Shown: positions 49,000-60,818 of the stretch, piece after piece | Numbering within the stretch: the stretch's first letter is position 1 | Layout: the number at the start of each line of letters is the position of its first letter | From: Amaranthus tricolor | Taxonomy: Eukaryota; Streptophyta; Magnoliopsida; Caryophyllales; Amaranthaceae | Assembly: GCF_026212465.1 (NCBI RefSeq) | Contig: NC_080050.1 | Span: 28,149,570-28,213,569, forward strand | DNA length: 64,000 nucleotides | Direction of reading: 5' to 3' | Notes under the pieces: model-generated | What the model saw: only the letters and a program-made list of their open reading frames with translations | Told to the model about the DNA's origin: nothing | Databases searched by the model: none | Position numbers and translations under genes: made by a program

Positions 49000-50031
49000 T
49001 AATAATGGGTCAACCCATTAAGAATTTGTGTTTGTAAAAAAACCAACCCAGGAATCAGAATCACTAACATGAAATTTCCAAAAAAAGATTAACCAGTATT
49101 TTCCTTTTCCTCGCACAAAATGTGAAAAAATATCTTCTCTTTGACTTCTTTATAATTTTGGTGGAATTTTATCTTTTGAGTTTGGATATATACTAAAGAA
49201 TAGGAGTAATCATTAAATACCCATGAACCTTCCCACCTCGCAGTCCCAGAACAGTCATCAGTCATCACTACCTATTGGCTGCTTTCCCTTTTCAGTTTCC
49301 AACACATTTACTCGACTATCTACCCTCTCCACCATCATCTTTCTTTCACCAATAACCACCATTAACAACATTACATCAAGTTTGAGCAAGCAATTTCTCG
49401 CTTTCTTTAAATTCTTAATAATTTCTTCTTGCTTCTCTTTTTTTGTGGGTATTGCCTATTGGGTTCTATGATTTAATAGTTTTCTTATATAATTGGCTAA
49501 TGTTTCTGTTATCTTACTCTCTTTGCTCTACAGTTTACTGTTCTTTCCTTTAAGGGTTCTTTTTTTTTTTTTTGGGTATACTTGCTTTCTGGGTCATTTG
49601 TTTTTTCACTATGTTTGATTGTCAGATTGTAACATTATAATTGTATACTTATATTAAAGTTTATGCTTTCTGAATTCAATTGAATTGAATTAAGTATTTG
49701 TTGATGTAGAATTAACATTTCTGTGCTAAATTGAAACTTTATTGAAAGTTGTTTGAAACTTGATCTTTGGAGGAGAAAGAACACAACCCAATTAGCTTGT
49801 ACCTTTTGAATGAAAATCATTTCCAAATTTTTGAATTTTGTTTTGGGTTTTTAGGATAATTAGTTTAATACTGATGTTTGTTGGATTGTTCAATCATAAA
49901 TAGATCCTTCATGAATCATGGGTCATAATAATGTGGTCCAAGATGTTGCTGTTTGTTCATGTCTTCATTCTTTAAGTGTTGAATGGGTTTGTAGTTTCAT
50001 ACTTTTGTAGATGAGCTTGGTTTCTTTTAGG
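49000..50031 (+). other. Likely promoter and 5' leader of PMT copy C
   Basis: A pyrimidine-rich, gene-like leader is present around 49220-49470, and an acceptor-like ACCATGCAG lies at about 50215, just before the start codon. This suggests a leader intron like those of copies A and B. No separate gene was seen. Confidence 0.35.
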
Positions 50032-50163
50032 GTAACATGATTCGCTAATCTCCTCGCGAATCGCGAATCGGAATAAGCGAATTATGGTCGGTTTTGGGCT
50101 ATTCTTGGGCAAACTTGAGCGAATAACGAATTTAAAAAGCGAATTACTACCGAATTATGTTAC
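50032..50163. mobile_element. GCGAATCGCGAAT-type MITE, copy 2
   Basis: Begins GTAACATGATTCGC and ends CCGAATTATGTTAC, a good inverted pair. The core is GCGAATCGCGAATCGG and GGTCGGTTTTGGGCTATT. It is 132 bases long and lies just upstream of PMT copy C, apparently within its leader intron. Confidence 0.82.
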
Positions 50164-50268
50164 ATTGGTTTCCTTTATGGGGTTGATCAAATTTTCTCTG
50201 ATTTCACCATGCAGGATCACATGAACATGTTTTGAGAGGGTGGTTTCAGTTTCGGTTAGGATCAGGTG

Positions 50269-53200
50269 ATGGGGAGGTATACACAGGCTGATGGAAGGAA
50301 GTCATGGAACTATTCTTCAACCATGCTTTTAGTTGTAGTTGTTTCCGCTTGCTTAATAGGAACCTGGATCACAATATCGTCGTTAGTAGATTCCGCGAAG
50401 AATTTTGAGATATCTGTCGGATTGATAAAGGATGTCAAGTTACAAATGGTGAATGAAACACATTCTCGGGAATTCGAGGCAAAATTAGGTGACTTTCCTG
50501 AGGATGGTGTAAATGGGAATATCGGCCACATTAGGGGGAATGATAGTCTAGTACAAACTAAGAATGCAGGGGTAGAAGTAACTGACAGTGGAACTTCTGC
50601 TCAGATTCGGGCTGGGTCAATGCAAACAGCCGAGTTGGAGAAGCCGAGAGTTACTAAGAAAATGTCCTTCTTGAAGGATCAAAAGGGATACTATGTATGG
50701 AAACTTTGTAATGTAACTGCTGGTTCAGACTATATTCCTTGCCTTGACAACATTAAAGCCATCCGAAAGCTTCCCAGTATAAGTCATTATGAACACAGAG
50801 AGAGGCATTGCCCAGATCAAGCTCCCACCTGTCTTGTTTCTGTCCCTAAGGGATATAAAACCTCACTTCCATGGCCGAAAAGCAGGGATAAGGTAACAAA
50901 CTACTTCGTTGAAATCACTGTCACATAACTCGCTAATTTCCTTGCGAATCGCGAATCAAAAAAAGCGTTTTACAGTCGGTTTTGGGCTATTTCTGGGTCA
51001 TTTTGAGCAAATCACAAATTCAAAAAACAAAATAATTGGCGAATCATGTTACATTAGTTGAAACAGTCGTCATTTATGTATTGATCTTAGTTGCTTTGCC
51101 GATTCTAATAGGGTAATAATACTTTGTTCAGATATGGTTTGCCAATGTACCCCATGTAAAACTTGTTGAATCCAAGGGACATCAAAATTGGGTACAAGTT
51201 TCTGGAAGTTACATTACATTTCCAGGCGGCGGCACTCAATTCAAGCACGGTGCAATGCATTACATTGATTTCATTCAGAAGGTCATTCTTTACTGCTTTA
51301 CTGATCTCACTTGGTATTAATTTTGTCTACTTGATGAGTTAGTAACATTGTGCATAGCTCTCATACATTCTGCCTAAATCTGCCATTTTGCACGCGGGAT
51401 ATGCAAAATGCTATTCATTTGCATCGCGGTATAAATACATACATACATACCTCATCATAACACATGTAATTGAAATAATTTTTCACTTAAGATCATACTC
51501 GGGAATTTTCTTGTATTGAAGTAAATTGGGTTGATCAGAGCGATCCACATAATCTAGGGTTTAGAGATGATCGAGAAATTTCATTTGCAAATTTATCTTC
51601 TTTGAAATCCTTGTAATTGGGAGTGCTCAATACTTTTTTTGGATTCAATTGTACATTGTAATCAAGAACATACAGGATCATCAATGATATTGACTTCAAT
51701 TGTTTGGGTGGGTTTTATAGTCCAAGAGCACATTTTTCTTGGGGAATAATTTCCGAATTACAACTTTAAAGTTTAGCCTTTTGCGAATTACAGCCACCAA
51801 AATATCAAAGTTTACAATTTCAGGCCAAAAACACAGAAATCCGACCACTTAACCTAAAATCTTGACCACCAAAATGGTCGGAATTCTGTATTTTGGCTTG
51901 AACCTACAAACTTTGATATTTTGGTGGCTGTAATTCGCAAAAAATAAACATTGAGGGTGTAATTCGTAAAAGTGTTAAACTTTAAGGCTTTAATTTGCAA
52001 ATTATTCTTTCTTGGGATTTTCCCTCCTCCCAAATTTTAGTCTTTTTTGTTCATTTCTCCTTGTTCAATTTCTTATTTCACCTTAAGTACTAGAGTCCAG
52101 ACTGTTCCTGAGATAGCTTGGGGAAAGCGAAGTCGTGTCGTTTTGGATATTGGATGTGGTGTAGCTAGCTTTGGAGGTTATCTGTTTGACCGAGAAGTAC
52201 TTACTATGTCACTAGCTCCTAAGGATAAGCATGAAGCGCAAGTGCAATTCGCACTTGAAAGAGGAATACCGGCTATATCTGCTGTCATGGGTACAAAAAA
52301 ATTACCCTTCCCCAGCATGTCCTTTGATGTAGTCCATTGTGCACGCTGCAGGGTCCCTTGGCATATCGAAGGTATCGTATTCGTCTGCGTCATTTCGACT
52401 TGACAATTTTGCTTGTCGACAAATAAGTGCTCGTCTTACATTGAACTACTTTTTAGGTGGTAAACTGCTTTTGGAACTGGATCGTGTCTTACGGCCTGGA
52501 GGTTATTTTGTTTGGTCTGCCACTCCAGTTTACCGTAAAGATCCTGAGGATACGGCCATTTGGAAAGGTGCATTCACTCATGTTCGAATAGTATCGATAA
52601 ATTGATAATTGAGGAATATATCTGAACTTCTTATACAATGCTTGCGCCTTGCAGCTATGTCCAAGCTCACAAAGTTGATGTGCTGGAAGCTTCTAAAAAT
52701 CGGGAAGGATAAATTGAACGGAGTAGCTGCAGCGATATATAGGAAACCTACTTCTAATGATTGCTATGAGAGCAGAACCGAAAAAAGTCCTCCGCTTTGT
52801 CGAGAATCTGATGACCCAAGTGCTGTATGGTAACTTCTACATACCCTCTGTTATTATCTAATGTTCGATCATATGGTAACTTCTAATCATGTGCTGTTCA
52901 GATTATAATAGACCGAAGTAAAGCGACTCATTAAATCATGTGCTCTTCTTATTTATGTGAAGTTCCACGTGATTTTTTCTACCAAGGTTTAATCGGAAAC
53001 AACCTCTTTGTCAGTGCTTTCACTTACAAGGGTAATGTTGCGTACATCTGACCTTCCCAAACCACAGTCGAGGTGGGAGCCACTTAATGGCATTGGTGCA
53101 ATTGAATGTTGTATGAATTTTCGAGCATCGATATGATCGGTAGCTTTTGTTACATAATAGATTGTAATGAATGTTGCAATGTTTTATAACAAGTAATAAC

Positions 53201-55102
53201 CTTTTTCCTTTGGAATGAAAACAACACTTCATTACCCTAATGCCACGAAGGGTCTTCTTCCTAGGAAGGGTTGGGGGGTCAGATGTACACAACCTTACGC
53301 TTATAATATTAAAGATTTTGTTTCTAGTTGACCCTTCATTGCAAGCCTACAACTTCACATAAATTTACATATAGGTTTAAACCCTTAGATGTCTTTACTT
53401 GTGAAGATTTACATATATGTTCAACCTTTTCTTTTCTTTACATAGCCCTTTTAGTATTGACTGAACTTCTGTTGTTCAGGAATATACCATTACAGGCTTG
53501 CACACACAAAGTGCCCATAGATCCATCTGAACGTGGGTATCAGTCGCCGGCTAAGTGGCCATCAAGATTGGAGAAACCACCTTACTGGCTCAAGAGCTCT
53601 AAGATTGTGGTTTATGGTAAACAAAGTCCTAAAGATTTCATTGATGACTATCAGCACTGGAAACGGGTTGTGAAATCGTATTCTGATGATATTGGCCTTG
53701 ACTGGTCTTCTGTGAGAAATGTGATGGACATGAATGCTATATATGGAGGGTGAGCTTCTATTTGCTTCTCTGAAACTTCATTAAAACAATGAAATCAGTT
53801 AGTTGGGATTAGGGGTGTTCAACGGGCCGGGCCCAATTTTGCGCCCTTATCCGGCCCGTTTTTGAAGGGCTTTGTAAAAATCGGGCCGAAAATGGACTCT
53901 ACTATAATTAAAATGAAACGAGCTATAAAGGGCTCAATAAGGGTCTGAAATGGGCCTTTGTAAATAATAAAATTAATAGGTAATTTAGTAATTATAGATA
54001 ACAATGTGAATGGGAATTATAAATGATAAATGGGGATCAAAATATTTTTTGGTAATCAAAATGGGCCGGATTGGGCTGGGCCAGCTTCCAAAGCACAGTC
54101 CATTTAAGGCCCATATTAAATTTAAAGGACCCTTATCCAATCCGGCCCATATTTACGGCTCGCCCCTTATCCGGCCAATTGGGATATTTCGTTAGAATTT
54201 AGAAATATCTTGTTTGAATGCCTAACGACTATTCCCCATTTGATCAATACTTGACCAACCTAATATGATGGGTGTATTTTTTGAATGTGATTAACTTGAA
54301 AGCTAAAAATAGGTAAAGCAAAAGGGACAAGGGAAGAGTAAGAATTTAATTTAACTTTGAGAATTGATGTAATGATGGGTGAATGTGTATCTTTGCGGGA
54401 CCCTATCTATTTGGGGATATATCGAGTGGACGCTTTCTGCTTTGCCCTCTTCTTAGAGGGGTACGGGTATGATCTGTCCGTTACCTTCCCCCCGATACTG
54501 GGCTGATGACTATGACTATGACAATGATTGATGTAATGATGATATCCAAAACGACAGTTTCGTATAATTGTCGTAAAAACTGCACCTTTTCCCTCCAGAT
54601 TTGCTGCAGCCTTGAAGGATTTCAAACTTTGGGTGATGAATGTTGTTTCTGTCACATCTCTGGACACTCTCCCGATCATATACGAACGAGGTTTATTCGG
54701 AATATATCACGACTGGTGCGAGTCATTCAGCACTTATCCTAGATCATACGATCTTCTTCACGCAAATTACCTTTTCTCCGATCTTAAAAAAAGGTTTGGA
54801 AAATCTCCGTCCTCTTACTGTGTACAAGAGATTATGCTATCCTATGCTATATTTTAAGCTATACTCTTTTCAGGTGTAACTTTGTGGCAGTAATGGCTGA
54901 AGTAGACAGAATCCTAAGGCCAGGAGGATGTCTGATAGCAAAAGATGACGCGGAAACCATAGCCGAGTTGGAGAGTTTGGCTAAATCGTTACAATGGAAG
55001 ATCAGATTCACATTTTCGAAAGATAATGAAACGATTCTGCGTGTTGAAAAGACAAGATGGCGTCCCTCTGATGTAGAAACTATAGCATCAGCTATTGCTT
55101 AA
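50269..55102 (+). CDS. PMT copy C: QUA2-family putative pectin methyltransferase, Golgi
   Basis: Eight exons: 50269-50892, 51132-51281, 52101-52371, 52457-52567, 52655-52829, 53480-53749, 54599-54793 and 54874-55102. They give 674 residues with the same phases as copies A and B. The start [12 protein letters not shown] is a slightly shortened family consensus. The membrane segment is at about 18-36. The stem is short and lacks the acidic expansion of copy B. The methyltransferase core has LDIGCG at 273-278, [20 protein letters not shown] and [16 protein letters not shown]. An anomaly is the conserved LHADHL block, which reads LHANYL (54756-54773), changing an Asp and a His kept in A and B. 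All introns are open and well formed, so it appears functional at the sequence level. The role is inferred from the family. Confidence 0.92.
50920..51052. mobile_element. GCGAATCGCGAAT-type MITE, copy 3
   Basis: Begins GTCACATAACTCGC and ends GGCGAATCATGTTAC. It shares the TTGCGAATCGCGAATC and CAGTCGGTTTTGGGCTATTTC core with copy 2 in the same orientation. It is 133 bases long and lies in intron 1 of PMT copy C. Confidence 0.82.
51744..52007. mobile_element. Mutator-type MITE, 264 bp, 9-bp target duplication
   Basis: Ends GAATAATTTCCGAATTA on the left and GAATAATTTGCAAATTA on the right strand. The arms pair through GCGAATTACAGCCACCAAAA to a turn near 51870. An exact 9-bp duplication TTTCTTGGG lies at 51735-51743 and 52008-52016. 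It lies in intron 2 of PMT copy C and has no coding capacity. Its termini are unrelated to those of the element at 20359-20623, though the length is almost identical. Confidence 0.85.
53810..54190. mobile_element. Decayed non-autonomous hAT-like element, GGGCCGG-rich ends
   Basis: Starts TAGGGGTGTTCAACGGGCCGG, a common hAT-type end. It has GGCCCGTTTTTGAAGGGC on the left and GGCCCATATTTACGGCTCG with CTTATCCGGCC on the right, which are partial inverted relatives. The right terminus is not intact. It lies in intron 6 of PMT copy C. Confidence 0.5.
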
Positions 55103-56096
55103 GCTTGGATAGTTCTTAAGAGGTTAGGATAGATCCTATGGTAGTATGAGAGAATTGAATATTCTATCTTGAATTTAAGGAGACTGTCTCAGTGTAACAT
55201 AATTGGCCAGCTGATTTGCCTTTTGATTTCGGGATTCGGCCAAAACCGATCATAATTCGCTTTTTTCGATTTGCGATTTGCGAGGAGCTCAACGAATCAT
55301 GTGGCACTCTCCGTCTCATTAGGGTTTATCAAACTTAGCATCATCTGAATGTTTGGAGAGCCTCTTCTTAGGCAAGTTAGAAAGGTCAATGGAGGTATGA
55401 TGTATCAGTTATACAGCTACATATCAATGTTCAAGTGTGATTATTTCTAGTTATCCTTTTCTGATATGCAAATTCATTTGATCAGATGTTGCAGTACTTT
55501 TTCGGTGTCCATTTAGGATGGAGTCCGACTACTTCTTTAGTTTTAAATTATAATGGACTATAGAAAAATGACTCATTATATATTTGATGCTTTTTATTAC
55601 AAGGCTCAATCAGAAACAACCTCTTTGTTGTTACAAGGTTAAAGTTGTCTACATCCAAACCCCCAATCCCCCGGGCGGATGCCACTTGACATTAAGGCAA
55701 TGACATGTAATTGTTGCGTACTTTTCCGCTGTTTGAGTTGTATTGATACATCTTCTGCTTGGTTAACTACAAGCCTTGTGATACATAGACTCATCATTCA
55801 TGCAGATGATTGTTTTTTTCAGATGGAATTGTCGTTCTGGTTTTTTGAAGGTGTTCGTTCTTGGAAGGACATACCAGAAAGATTGCTAGGAACCGTGCTC
55901 GTAGGGTGTAGCTGGTGGGGGAGATAGATGCAGATTACAGAACCCAATCGCGTATATAAGCAGATTGCAAAGTCTACTTGACAATCATCATACATGAACA
56001 TAATTTATGGTATTCTCTTCTTTATAAGTTCATTGTGCACTAACACTAAAGTTACGCGTTTTCTTATTCGAGTAATCTCTTTAATTTAATTGGTGA
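55103..56096. other. PMT-C 3' UTR and spacer
   Basis: The 3' UTR is followed by the small element at 55194-55306 and unassigned DNA. An 82-residue frame at 55679 has no recognisable family features. Confidence 0.35.
55194..55306. mobile_element. GCGAATCGCGAAT-type MITE, copy 4 (inverted)
   Basis: Begins GTAACATAATTGGCC and ends CAACGAATCATGTGGCAC. The core GGCCAAAACCGATCATAATTCGC is the inverse of the core of copies 2 and 3. It lies just after the PMT copy C stop codon. Confidence 0.75.
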
Positions 56097-56384
56097 ATGA
56101 CGGAGTTTAGAACAATTAGAGATGTAGAAGGGTTTTACATAAGAAAAGAAGAGAAGAAAGAATGGGAATACAAAGAACGCGTAAAAACAGAAGAAATATA
56201 TGAAAATATATTTGAAATTACCAACTACAGAAAGATCAATTTCTCTTCCCTTAATGAGTCATGTGGAGTTGAATGTGAGAGAGTCTTGGGTAGGATCTTT
56301 TGTCCCTTTGCATTTATGAAGATTGGTGGGAAATATATGTTTGAGGAGTTTAGAGAAGTCTTGATTATGCTTAAACCATATTAA
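56097..56384 (+). CDS. Uncharacterised 95-residue ORF
   Basis: An ATG-to-stop frame coding a Glu/Lys/Tyr/Phe-rich protein with three Cys in the second half. No family is recognised, there is no signal peptide, and the context is intergenic. It may be a remnant of a larger gene or a chance frame. Confidence 0.2.
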   Translation: MTEFRTIRDVEGFYIRKEEKKEWEYKERVKTEEIYENIFEITNYRKINFSSLNESCGVECERVLGRIFCPFAFMKIGGKYMFEEFREVLIMLKPY

Positions 56385-56668
56385 GGTGATGATCAATAAA
56401 GTAAAATGGAAACTTTCCGCTTGTTCTTTATTAATAAGATGCATAGATGGCATTGTCAGAATATCTTTTGGAATGTCTCAAAAAATGAACTAAAGTCTGC
56501 TGTTTCATGGTGTTCCTTGACCCCTTCCAACTTATATTTATCTTATTTAAGATAGCAGAATTGAAGATCAGTTTAGTTATCTGCATTGTATTACTTTCTT
56601 ACTGTTACACTGTGACAATTTGTCACATAATTACCTTGTGAGCCCACATGTGTTGACAATAGAGCCTA

Positions 56669-57012
56669 TAGAGGTATATAGTGGGTCTGGTCATGTCAAA
56701 TGTTAAATGGGTCGGGACAAGTCAAATTTCGTTTAAATCGGACTCACTTTGACCCATTTTTAAAAACTTCATAAAATAAGTTTTTATTCTACTTTATGGC
56801 CATTGAGTTGACCACCTATGTATATAATAATATCATATAAAAATATAAAAAGTGGTAAAGTTTTTTTCGCAACAAATTCCTTTAATTATCCGACCTGGCC
56901 CGGCTCGACCTTTAACACCAAGACACGTAAATGACCCGACCTGCTAATGACCCGTTACATGTGACCCGACCCTTGACCTGTTGGGTCCACCTGCCTTGTT
57001 GAACACCTCTAA
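56669..57012. mobile_element. Non-autonomous hAT-like element with GACCCGACC words
   Basis: Right terminus TTGTTGAACACCTCTA and left TAGAGGTATATAGTGGGTC are partly inverted. Both sides have subterminal GGGTCGGGAC or GACCCGACC words, and the middle is AT-rich. No clean 8-bp duplication was found, so the boundaries are approximate. Confidence 0.5.
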
Positions 57013-60000
57013 TTGACACACTCATGAGGCACCCGTGGCCTTGGGCTCACGAATTCTCGGGTAATGAGCATTGACTTGCATATGCAATTGATGAGGTTCA
57101 CTCTTTTTCAAAACCATATGGTATATATTAGAAGGATTACCATCAAACATTATATTCAAGTCCACAACTACTATTTTAGTAATGTAGAATGTTCTTTACA
57201 TATAAAGTATATTTAACAATTACCGCGTCGCTATAATTGTTACTACAATTAGGAACGATACAACATTTGTGACGAAGAATTATCTATCTAAACACACAAT
57301 CATTGTGTAAAAAAACCAAAAAATGCGATAATCGTCGCAATTTCTATAACGGATAAGGTGATGCAGTTGTCGTACCACCAAATATGAACCTATACCTTTA
57401 ATACATGAAATATGACATGAAGCGGCCTAAAACGTGGTTTTTAATGCTTTTACGATGCAAGCTAGTAGTTTGTGCCTCATGTAGCTTCTAAAACAGCTAA
57501 TATAGTACGTACTCCTGCCTCATTAGATGTATTGAAGGGTACTATTTTCTTTCTCAAGTGTCTATTCAGGTGAAGGAAAAGAAGGCTTTCCAAGACATCT
57601 ACTATCTTTTTCCCGACATTCTTTCACCAATATCATAATATTCTTTTTCTCCAGTTATGGGAGTAATGGGAAGGGGGACCGATGCTATAGTCGAAGTGTA
57701 GTGCTTTCTTATTGTTGGGTGAAAAAGGTTATAACTTATGCTTTCAAACAAATAACGTCAAATACAAATGCGATCAATATTATCAAAAGCTAAGGAAATG
57801 CGTTTTAAAATACTTGCACCAAACATATTTTTACGCAATCTAATGCGTTTGTTGAATTGTTTATATTTAGATATACACATAACTAAAAATTATAAAAAAT
57901 TGATATTATGAAAATATGCGACGAGAGGAAGTGGAAGTATATTAGCCGAAATATGTAAATTACCATAGAATGATGAATAGTGTAAAAATTGATTTGGTGC
58001 AAGTAATATGAAACAGAGGAAGTATATTTTATGAAAAAGAGAGAGAAATGTATAGAAGAGATGAAAAACTAAGTTAAATGTGTGGATGATAATTAAAAAA
58101 AAAATGTAGATTACTCTAATAAGCTATTAGCTATAAACTATAAGTTATTTTGCCAATTATCCCCTAAGATTTTTAAACAGTTGTATACGTACTCACGGCT
58201 CGTTTGTTAAAGGTATATATTGCAAAATGATAATGACATGAAAATTCCGTGTAATTTTAGTTGGAATATCACATCACATGTAAAGTACTGAAGGTTATGT
58301 TCATGCATGTCCAACTTTAAAATTTCTTTTAGATTTTTTTGGAAAAATTTTCCGAAATAATCCCACCTATTGCCCATTTACTGTGAATAATCTCTACTAT
58401 TAATTACTTTTAAATAATCAAACCTTTGTATATTTTTTGCTGAACAACAACCCTTATCACATTTTAACCGGTTATCGAAGATACTTACCACCAAAGAAGA
58501 GTAGGAATAGACAAATGAATAAGCAAAATGAGGAAAAAGAAAAGAGCGTATAACAGCTTGTATGTACCTACCGTAGCTGGTTAAAATGTGCTAACGGGTG
58601 GTGTCATTAAAAAATATATAAAGGTTGAATTATTTAGAAATAATCAATAATAGAGATTATTCACAACAAATTAGTAATAGATAGGATTATATGGGATAAT
58701 TTTTTAATTTATTTTAAAAAAGTAATGTAATTCCCATCCATCACCACACCAAGGAGTTAAATAGGTAGTTAGTTCATGGTGGATCGCAATAATTGGAATG
58801 TTGGTGTGAATCTACGTCTGTTCACTGCTGAGTTAACAAAAAGTATTAGCTCATGTTTTACTATTATTATTTTTTAGGTGTTCCCTATCCTACTAAATAT
58901 AGACTATCCTTTGAGGCTTTGAGTGTACGTGTAATACTAAGTTTCCAAAAGAAATGTTCATGAAAATTAAGAAAAATATAATATTTTAGATAGTAAATAT
59001 ATTATTTAATTCAATAATAAATTTGATTGGAGAAAAGTAGGACCATTTTATAAATTGAAGTTAGTGGAGGATATGTGGGGTTCCTAAACATTATAAAAAT
59101 ATTAAAGTGAGTATAAAATAAAGTTATTTTTATTTAAAATTTGTGACATAAATGAAAAGATTCTGTACAAAAATAACAAATAAAACACTCTAAAATAATA
59201 AATGAAAACTTTTTAAGAAACGGATATAAGGGTATTAATAGTGATACATATAGATACTGGTAGAGTGGTAGTCCTGTAAATATGAATTAAGATTGTAAAA
59301 GTTGGTGCAGAAAGAGAAACAAAAGGGAAGCGTAAAGTGAAGCTTGTCTGTAAATAATACTCCATAATACAACAATAAGTGTTCTCGTGTTAGCATCATT
59401 GTTGCTTATAAAATTAAGGGTGCACGAGTTTATGTGGGAGTGGGACTATTACTATACTACCCTTTGCTTTTCTATACATCATTCCCCATTTTCTGCCTTC
59501 CATATTGCTTCATTTTTTTATATGTCATCTTGATTTTTTTAATTTGTCTTAAAGAGAAATAAAGTATTATTTTTAAGAAAAAGGTGAATATTTGGTAATA
59601 AATAAAAATAAAATAAATTGCGTGGATTAAAAGTAAAAAAAAGTTAAAAAGTATAAATGACATTAAAAAAAGTGATGGATGTAAATCATTGTCTAAAATT
59701 TTAAAATAATGTAAAATAAGTGAGTGAGACGAAAGAGTAACAGAAAAACTAAAACCAAATGTTAATGACATTAACTTATATGAAATTATTGGCAAAATCA
59801 TTACTAGAGAAAAATACACATGCACCAATCATTTTGTCAAAAATATGTTTCTAGTGCTGATTGGAGAGGTCTCCGCGATCACAATGTCAATGAGTGATCG
59901 CTAGAATTGTTTAAAACAAATTTAATTTATATTTTTTTGATCTCGTATAATAGATTTGACTTCGATTATAGTTAAGAAATAAATTTATAGTTATATAAAA

Positions 60001-60128
60001 ATTAATGTGGACAAGATTCGATTTTTGACTAGATACGAAGCAACTTATCCAAAACTAATCCGATGGTCTGATTGTGAGTTGTTTTAAATAAATCTAAACT
60101 GATATTCGTTGTACATTTGTAATGTAAA
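57013..60128. other. Gene-free AT-rich region with transposon debris
   Basis: No coding signal was found in over 3 kb. 57190-57400 contains CGTCGC/GCGATAATCGTCGCAA words suggesting an old element. 57990-58030 and 59150-59235 carry Stowaway-type terminal words without clear partners. The 118-residue minus-strand frame at 59472-59828 is low-complexity Phe/Ile/Leu/Lys translation of AT-rich DNA. Confidence 0.35.
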
Positions 60129-60385
60129 ACAACTCGTCTTGTATGAGTTATCTCACCACGAGGCAAACCCATATAATTAGCCAATTTCTCTAATTGATCA
60201 CTTTACGATGTAATGATCACTTTAAGGTTATAAGTAATTACTTTAATATTATAAAAAGGGATCACTTTAAGAGTGTAAATGATCACTTCACTTTAAGACT
60301 ATAAAAAATGATCACTTTAAGAAGGTAAATGTATATTGAGCCAACCCAATAGAGATAGTCTCGTTATAAGACTGTCTAATTTAAA
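60129..60385. mobile_element. GAGACGG-family MITE with tandem TGATCACTTTAAG interior
   Basis: Left CTCGTCTTGTATGAGTTATCTC and right GAGATAGTCTCGTTATAAGAC are inverted. The left 70 bases match the inverse of the right end of 23131-23290. The interior has about five copies of a TATAAAAA(G)TGATCACTTTAAG-type word. Confidence 0.7.
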
Positions 60386-60818
60386 AATTTGCAAATGTAA
60401 AATTTTTGCTCAAGTTCCCGATAATATTTAAGACAGCCCAAAAATGTTTAAGAAGGCCCTGCTAATGATCTTGCAAAATGGCTCTTAGATTGCTTTTACT
60501 ATTCTGAGTTTCTGACAGCAAAAAAATGTATAAAAACTGTTTTGAAACAGAATAAAAAACTCAATAATCTTCCACTTTTATGTGCACATACCATTAATCT
60601 AATGAAAACAAGAAGATGAGCTGGTTAAACAGTTAGATTAATCAAATGGGTTATTGTCTGCCACTGTCATATCTTTTCATGAACAAACACCTTGGCAGTT
60701 TCCATACATTCCTCAAAAGTGTCTCTTATCCTATTCTTTATGAACACCCCAACAAAACTCACTGCAATTCTACTATAATTTTGAACAAATTTAGTCAGAA
60801 TTTTCTTGGGATTTCACT

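Noticed and set aside
59472..59828. 118-residue minus-strand frame
   Set aside because: Phe/Ile/Leu/Lys-dominated product of AT-rich DNA with no motif; likely chance.
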